Assembly (NCBI RefSeq): GCF_000308835.1
Contig: NZ_BAGN01000398.1
Coordinates: 1-35,906, forward strand
Origin: Nocardia vinacea NBRC 16497
Lineage (GTDB): Bacteria > Actinomycetota > Actinomycetes > Mycobacteriales > Mycobacteriaceae
DNA length: 35,906 nucleotides
Direction of reading: 5' to 3'
Below are positions 31,729 through 35,906 of the stretch, piece after piece. Position 1 is the stretch's first letter. Every line of letters begins with the position of its first letter. Under the pieces are notes generated by a model. That model was not told the DNA's origin, did not search any database, and worked only from the letters and a program-made list of their open reading frames with translations. The position numbers and the translations under genes were made by a program.

Positions 31729-32433
31729 TCAGTGCCCCATCGCCATACCGCCGCCGACGGCGAGTACGGCTCCGGTGATGTAGGACGCTTCGGCGCTGGC
31801 CAGGAACCGCACCGGCGGCGCCACCTCGGCGGCGGTACCGGTACGGCCGAGCGGAGTGTTGTTGAGCACCCGCTCCCGAACCGCGGTCGGAATATCCGCG
31901 GTGAGGTCGGTATCGATCAGACCGGGCGCGACCACATTCGAAGTGATATTGCGCCGCCCCAATTCCCATGCCAGCGAACGGGCCAGGCCGACGAGAGCCG
32001 ACTTGGACGCGGCGTAATTACTCGCCCCGCCACTACCCCAGAATGCGGTGGTCGAACTGACGAAAATCAGCCTGCCCCAACGCGCCCGGATCATATCCGG
32101 CACGGCGGCCCTGGCGGCCCGCACCGCACCCATGAAATTCGTATCCATCACATCGGTGAAGTCGGCGTCATCCAGGGTCGCGAAGAGATTGTCGCGGGAG
32201 AAACCGGCATTGGCGACCAGAACCTGCACAGCACCCTGCTGCGCCTTGATCTCCTCGAAGGCCCGGCCCACCGATGCGGCATCGGTGACATCGCATTGCA
32301 CACCGAACAATCCGGGCGGCGGTGTGCCGGTGCGATAGGTGACCGCCACCTTGTCACCCGCCTCGGCGAAGGCGGTCGCAATGGCCAGGCCGATGCCCCG
32401 GTTTCCCCCGGTGACCAGCACGGATCTACTCAT
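31729..32433 (-). CDS. FabG-like 3-ketoacyl-ACP reductase (SDR)
   Basis: A 234-residue classical short-chain dehydrogenase. The cofactor loop TGGNRGIG is at 8-15, NAG at 75-77, the catalytic serine in FVSSTT (~126), and Tyr140/Lys144 in NYAASK. The C-terminal VAPGLIDTDLT and YITGAVLAVGGG match FabG and type II PKS ketoreductases. It should reduce the beta-keto group on the ACP-bound chain. Its ATG overlaps the stop of the HAD gene (ATGA), and GGAGG precedes it by 6 nt. Overlaps from here to the AfsA-like gene mean one message carries AfsA-like, HAD, KR, HadA and HadB functions. Confidence 0.9.
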   Translation of the reverse strand: MSRSVLVTGGNRGIGLAIATAFAEAGDKVAVTYRTGTPPPGLFGVQCDVTDAASVGRAFEEIKAQQGAVQVLVANAGFSRDNLFATLDDADFTDVMDTNFMGAVRAARAAVPDMIRARWGRLIFVSSTTAFWGSGGASNYAASKSALVGLARSLAWELGRRNITSNVVAPGLIDTDLTADIPTAVRERVLNNTPLGRTGTAAEVAPPVRFLASAEASYITGAVLAVGGGMAMGH

Positions 32434-33074
32434 CGCACACCTCCGGTGACGGGTGAGAGCAGTTGCCGCAGCTGGGTGGCCGCGGATTCGGTGTCGGTGA
32501 AACGCACGGCCCGCCAGCCCGCGGCCTCGGCTCCCGCGCAATTGCGCTGAAGGTCGTCGACCAGCACGCATTCGGATGGATGGACACCCGCGCGCCGAGC
32601 CGCGAGCGTGAACATCTCCTCGGTCGGTTTGCGGTGGCCCACCTCGAAGGACAACAGCACCTGGTCGAAGAGCACGTCGACGTCGACCATCCTGCGCCAG
32701 TGCGCATCCCAGGCCGGGACCATATTCGACAGCAGACTCACGCCGATGCCGCGCCGGCGCAGTGCGCGCAACTCCGCGACCCAGGCGGTATTGGTCTCGC
32801 GGCCGTCGAACCAGGTGTCGGCGAGGGTGGTCAGGCGCAGCGCACCACCGAGTTCGTCGGAGATCTGCCGCAGCCAGTCCCGCTCGCTGGTCAGCGGGGT
32901 GTCCAGCGGTTCCATCGCGTCGTCGGTGCCGTAGCGAGCGGCGACCGCGGACATGGCCGCCAGCAATGCCTTTCGGTCCAGGCCGTGGTTCGCGCAGAAC
33001 GTCGCGAGGGTATCGGCGACCGGTGGGGTGAGGACGCCGCCGAAGTCGGTCCACACCACCCGCACCGGCGTCAT
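32430..33074 (-). CDS. HAD-superfamily phosphatase
   Basis: A 214-residue HAD-IA hydrolase. Motif I is WTDFGGVLT with nucleophile Asp10 (Gly replaces the second Asp, as is common in this subgroup); motif II is VSLLSNM; motif III has the lysine in FEVGHRKPTEEMF; motif IV is VLVDDLQRNCAGAEAAGW. It overlaps the AfsA-like stop by 4 bases (ATGA) and its own stop overlaps the ketoreductase start. In gamma-butyrolactone biosynthesis the AfsA product still carries the phosphate of dihydroxyacetone phosphate, so a phosphatase tied to afsA makes sense; that role is inferred. Confidence 0.87.
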   Translation of the reverse strand: MTPVRVVWTDFGGVLTPPVADTLATFCANHGLDRKALLAAMSAVAARYGTDDAMEPLDTPLTSERDWLRQISDELGGALRLTTLADTWFDGRETNTAWVAELRALRRRGIGVSLLSNMVPAWDAHWRRMVDVDVLFDQVLLSFEVGHRKPTEEMFTLAARRAGVHPSECVLVDDLQRNCAGAEAAGWRAVRFTDTESAATQLRQLLSPVTGGVR

Positions 33075-34060
33075 CGCAGCCCGCCGAGCACGAGCGCGAC
33101 CTCGACGGTCGCGATGGATTCCCCGTCCTGTTCGACCGTCACCGGCACGACGAGTTCACCGTCGGACGGCACCGGCTTCGGAGTACGGACGGTGACGACC
33201 GCGTCCAGCTCGGCGAAGCGGCTGAACGTGCCGGTCAGCCCGGTGACCTGCCAATCACGCAGTGCCACACCGGAACCGTCGTCCACACCGGTCAATGCGA
33301 GCTGGCGGGCGGCCTCGGTCAGGATCTGCATGGTCAGGTGGTCGTAGGAGTGGTCGAACAGCGCGCGATTGGACCAGCGCGGCGCCACCCGCGCGACCAG
33401 TTCGTCCCGACCGCGCCGCAGATCGGCGAGCACCACATTGCGCGGGTTGCGCCGGCCGACCAGCCCCGACGGCACCGCGGCCGGATCCGGCATATCGACC
33501 AGGTCGGCCGTCCACGGCGCGGGGGTTCCGCGCTGGGCGGTGCGCAACGCATCGAGTTCGTTCTTGGTCAGGATCTGGCCGGTGGTGCGATGGCTGGCGA
33601 CCAGCCGTCCGTCCCGGAAGATCGCCTGCTCACAGACGCCCGCGCGGAGTCGGCCGCGCCGCACCCGCGTCCAGATGAATACACAATCCAGCAATAGCTC
33701 GACCGGTTCCGCACCGATGCGCAGCGCGCCCGGATCGATGATCCGCAGATCGAAATCCTCCGAGATCATCGCGGCGCCGTTCGGCACGCCCGATTCGTGC
33801 GCACCCGCCAGGGACGCCTGCCGCCCTACCTCCATCACCAGCAGCGGATCGACCACCGGCAGGTGCTGGGTGTGATCACCGAAATAGCTGTGGTCGACGG
33901 GCAATTGGCTTGCCGCGACGACCCGCTGTTCGTCCGGTGCGCGCACGTCGGTGAGGAATACCTCGGCGACCGCCGCCCGGTGTACTCGATGCCGGTCGAT
34001 CGTGCGGTCGAACGACAACTCGGTATCGAGCCGCCATTCCGATGTGACGTCCACTTCCAT
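33071..34060 (-). CDS. AfsA/ScbA-family gamma-butyrolactone biosynthesis-like protein
   Basis: A 329-residue protein with two hot-dog repeats. The first has HRVHRAAVAEVFLTDVR (24-40), VVAASQLPVDHSYFGDH (47-63) and PVVDPLLVMEVGRQASLAGA with HESGVP, the AfsA signature. The second (~200-325) has RWSNRALFDHSYDHLTMQIL and TEAARQ. Known AfsA proteins join a beta-ketoacyl chain to dihydroxyacetone phosphate, the first step to A-factor-type signals. No ArpA-type receptor is in the window, so it may make a product rather than a signal. I chose the ATG at 34060, after GAGGGGG; the frame runs on to 34102. Confidence 0.87.
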   Translation of the reverse strand: MEVDVTSEWRLDTELSFDRTIDRHRVHRAAVAEVFLTDVRAPDEQRVVAASQLPVDHSYFGDHTQHLPVVDPLLVMEVGRQASLAGAHESGVPNGAAMISEDFDLRIIDPGALRIGAEPVELLLDCVFIWTRVRRGRLRAGVCEQAIFRDGRLVASHRTTGQILTKNELDALRTAQRGTPAPWTADLVDMPDPAAVPSGLVGRRNPRNVVLADLRRGRDELVARVAPRWSNRALFDHSYDHLTMQILTEAARQLALTGVDDGSGVALRDWQVTGLTGTFSRFAELDAVVTVRTPKPVPSDGELVVPVTVEQDGESIATVEVALVLGGLR

Positions 34061-34110
34061 CGCGTCCCCCTCTCTCCAGGGCTGCTTATAGCTACCGACC
34101 ACATAATCGG

Positions 34111-34137
34111 CGGTCGAAATAAAACCGGTCCGGACCG
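34111..34137. promoter_or_regulatory. Control region between the AfsA-like and ACP genes: TTTCGACCG copy and a 12-bp palindrome
   Basis: CGGTCGAAA (34111-34119) is the minus-strand TTTCGACCG motif also found in both duplicated leaders. CGGTCCGGACCG (34126-34137) is a perfect palindrome preceded by AAAAC. The AAACCGGT part resembles one arm of the elements bound by gamma-butyrolactone receptors, but the other arm does not complete that consensus. Downstream on the minus strand, TATAAG (34090-34085) could be the -10 of the AfsA operon. Confidence 0.45.
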
Positions 34138-34180
34138 CGAGATCAAAGAAGCGTCAAGGCGATATCCAAATTCGGTGCGC

Positions 34181-34325
34181 GAATATCACTTTCGACCGAT
34201 CATTCGCCCCGCGCCTTCCCAATTCGGTGGCCGAGTTTCTACCGTCGAGTTCGTACCGATCCGCGAAGGAGCAAATGCCATGACCATCGAAACCCAGCCG
34301 CACGCCATTTCCGATCTGCTGCCGC
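34181..34325 (+). repeat. Duplicated leader, copy B (ACP-ketosynthase operon)
   Basis: 145 bases aligning with 28431-28574 on the other strand, including upstream DNA, AAGGAG and the first ~15 codons. Identical over 34233-34257. It contains TTTCGACCG at 34190-34198. Because the peptide continues naturally into the first ACP helix here, this copy is the likelier original. Confidence 0.88.
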
Positions 34326-34561
34326 AGATGCGCCGGATCATCACCGAGGAACTCGAGCTGAATCCCGGCGAACTCACCGATACCGGTGCGTTCGTGGACG
34401 ATTACGATGCCGATTCGCTGTCGCTGATCACCATCGTGTCCCGGTTCGAGAAGGAACTGAAGGTCGCGATCCCGCGCACCCAACTGCCCAAGCTGACGAC
34501 ACTGGACGCGGTGGCAGCGCTCGTGCAGCGCATCCTGGACGGGGAGACCATCGATGCCTGA
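34280..34561 (+). CDS. Acyl carrier protein
   Basis: A 93-residue ACP. After a ~12-residue head shared with the monooxygenase come the helices: LLPQMRRIITEELELNPGEL, the phosphopantetheine site DYDADSLSLI (attachment Ser46 in DSL), FEKELKVAIPRTQL and LDAVAALVQRIL. It carries the growing chain as a thioester for the ketosynthase, ketoreductase and dehydratases. The ATG follows AAGGAG by 8 nt. The stop overlaps the ketosynthase start by 8 bases, so the two are translationally coupled, as in many type II PKS operons. Confidence 0.93.
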   Translation: MTIETQPHAISDLLPQMRRIITEELELNPGELTDTGAFVDDYDADSLSLITIVSRFEKELKVAIPRTQLPKLTTLDAVAALVQRILDGETIDA

Positions 34562-35774
34562 ATCCCAGCGCCGGGTGGTGATCACCGGCCTCGGCGTGGT
34601 GAGCCCCATCGGCACCGGCATCGCGGCGTTCGGCGCCGCGATCCGGGCCGGCGTGGTCGGCACTCGCGAGATCACCAGCTTCGATGTCTCCGGATTCCCG
34701 TATGTGCAGGCCGGCGAGGTCCCCGATTTCGATCCCGCCGCAGGAGTTTCGCGTCTGGATCCGAGTCGGTGGGGGCGCAGCAGCCTGTTCGCCGCGGTGG
34801 CGGCTCGCCAGGCCGTCACCGACTCGGGCATCGACCCGGAGTTGCTTTCGCGCTCGGCGGCGGGCTCGATCATGGGCACCACCGGCGGCGAGACGATTCC
34901 GCTGCAACAGCTCACCGAACAGTGGTATGCCGACGGCTACAAGAGCCTCGACGGACGACTCGTGCGTCAGGTGCCGCTCGGCCAGATCGCCGCGGCGGTG
35001 AATACCGAATTGCGGCTGGACGGTGAGGCCCAGACCGTGCCGACCGCCTGTGGCGCAAGCAATTTCGCGCTCGGTTATGCCTACGATCTGGTGCGCACCG
35101 GCGAGGCCGATTTCATCCTGGCCGGTGGCGCCGAATCGGTGAACCGGGCCGCGCACGCCGGTTTCTACAGCATCGGCGCGCTCGCTCCGCAGAACTGCCT
35201 GCCCTTCGACAAGGATCGGGCGGGCACGCTCTCGGCGGAGGGTGGTGTCGCGCTGTTCGTCGAGACGCTGGCGTCGGCACAGGCCCGCGGCGCGCGCATC
35301 TACGCCGAGGTTTTGGGCTACGGCATGAATTGCGATGCACGACATATGGTCAACCCGGATTCGGACAGCATTGCCGACTGCATCCGGCTGGCCCATCAGG
35401 CGGCAGGCGTCGTCCCGGCCGATATCGATTACATCTGCGCGCATGGCACCGGCACCCCGACCAATGACGTCACCGAGGCGACCGCGGTCCGTGCGGTGTT
35501 CGGCGACCGCATACCGCCGATGAGCTCGATCAAGTCCATGCTCGGCCATTCCTTCGGCGCCGCAAGCGGATTCGGCGCGGCGGCGTGCTGCCTCGCGCTG
35601 TCGGAGGGGTTCCTGCCGCCGACGGCCAACCTGTCCACCCTTGACCCGCGGCTCGGCGCCGGCCTGGACCCGGTGCCGGGTACGGCGCGTCCGGCCACGC
35701 CCGCGATCGTCGAGAACCACGGGTTCGCCTTCGGCGGCAATAACGCCGTCGTCATCCTCGGCGCGGTCCGTTGA
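34554..35774 (+). CDS. FabF-like ketosynthase (KS-alpha of a type II system)
   Basis: A 406-residue beta-ketoacyl-ACP synthase II-type enzyme with all catalytic residues: Cys166 in PTACGASN, His297 in CAHGTGTPTND, Lys327 and His332 in SIKSMLGHSFGAASG. The C-terminal GFAFGGNNAVVI is normal. It elongates the ACP-bound chain with malonyl units. GGGGAG precedes the ATG, which overlaps the ACP gene. A second ketosynthase-like gene begins 34 bases after its stop, the KS-alpha/KS-beta order of type II polyketide synthases; whether the partner is a chain-length factor cannot be seen here. Confidence 0.93.
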   Translation: MPESQRRVVITGLGVVSPIGTGIAAFGAAIRAGVVGTREITSFDVSGFPYVQAGEVPDFDPAAGVSRLDPSRWGRSSLFAAVAARQAVTDSGIDPELLSRSAAGSIMGTTGGETIPLQQLTEQWYADGYKSLDGRLVRQVPLGQIAAAVNTELRLDGEAQTVPTACGASNFALGYAYDLVRTGEADFILAGGAESVNRAAHAGFYSIGALAPQNCLPFDKDRAGTLSAEGGVALFVETLASAQARGARIYAEVLGYGMNCDARHMVNPDSDSIADCIRLAHQAAGVVPADIDYICAHGTGTPTNDVTEATAVRAVFGDRIPPMSSIKSMLGHSFGAASGFGAAACCLALSEGFLPPTANLSTLDPRLGAGLDPVPGTARPATPAIVENHGFAFGGNNAVVILGAVR

Positions 35775-35808
35775 ATCACCGCGTGTCGACAACCTCTTGG
35801 AGGCTCGC

Positions 35809-35906
35809 ATGAGCCATCGTTTCCCCGTGGCCGTCACAGGCTGCGGCGTCCTTTCACCGGCGGGCACCGGCCTGGCCGCACTCGCCGACCACCTCGCCGA
35901 CGGCCG
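35809..35906 (+). CDS. Second ketosynthase-like protein (KS-beta/CLF candidate), N-terminus only
   Basis: Only the first 32 codons are present, starting MSHRFPVAVTGCGVLSPAG, the N-terminal strand and Gly-rich loop of thiolase-fold ketosynthases. TTGGAGG lies 6 nt before the ATG. By position and spacing it is the probable KS-beta (chain-length factor), but it could be a second active ketosynthase; the active-site position lies beyond the edge. Confidence 0.8.
   Translation, partial: MSHRFPVAVTGCGVLSPAGTGLAALADHLADG

Noticed and set aside
34428..35867. Minus-strand open frame (~479 codons) opposite ACP/KS
   Set aside because: Antisense to a ketosynthase with all catalytic residues; low-complexity, Arg/Gly-rich translation.

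Overview
The window is high-GC, densely packed DNA typical of a mycolic-acid-type actinomycete. The gene families (F420-type LLM oxidoreductase, AfsA-like protein, HadA/HadB-like hot-dog pair, many TetR/MerR/HxlR/LysR regulators, many secreted or lipoprotein esterases) and the frequent start codons lying 6-7 nt behind a TANNNT hexamer point to Nocardia or a close relative. That assignment is inference; there is no rRNA or other marker gene in the window. I see no tRNA, rRNA, CRISPR array, insertion sequence or phage gene.

Bases 1-12,950 are ordinary accessory chromosome. They hold the end of a DUF305 protein, a lipoprotein, an alpha/beta hydrolase, a small membrane protein, an AraC/GlxA-type regulator flanked by two gene remnants, a membrane protein, and a TetR-controlled quinone-oxidoreductase-like enzyme with two matching operators. 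These are followed by a divergent HxlR/carboxymuconolactone-decarboxylase pair, a large GT39/YkcB-like membrane glycosyltransferase, two divergent secreted lipases, and a membrane metallophosphoesterase with an apparent frameshift at its N-terminus.

Bases 12,950-25,860 begin with a PF03773 permease behind a CsoR-like operator, then a TetR gene. Next is a tightly coupled three-gene operon: an XRE regulator with a PLD-like C-terminal domain, a fold-type-I aminotransferase, and a stand-alone protein like the alpha-1 subunit of NAD(P) transhydrogenase. After it come a small conserved protein, a decayed AI-2E-type transporter, a MerR/HSL-esterase divergent pair over a perfect 20-bp palindrome, a FrnE/DsbA-type oxidoreductase, the divergent dgdR/dgdA pair (2,2-dialkylglycine decarboxylase) and a small lipoprotein.

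Bases 26,019-26,585 encode a striking, almost uninterrupted alanine-core coiled coil.

Bases 26,744-35,906 (running off the right edge) look like a biosynthetic gene cluster. It has a ketosynthase and the start of a second one, an ACP, a malonyl-transferase-like protein, a FabG-like ketoreductase, a HadA/HadB-like dehydratase pair, an AfsA-family (gamma-butyrolactone synthase-like) protein overlapping a HAD phosphatase, an F420-type LLM oxidoreductase, and a two-component flavin monooxygenase. Together these resemble a highly reducing type II polyketide synthase whose acyl chain could be handed to an AfsA-type enzyme. Two of its transcription units share a duplicated ~145-bp leader that includes the ribosome-binding site and the first ~16 codons, so the units are probably co-regulated. 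This cluster is the best candidate for an undescribed system.
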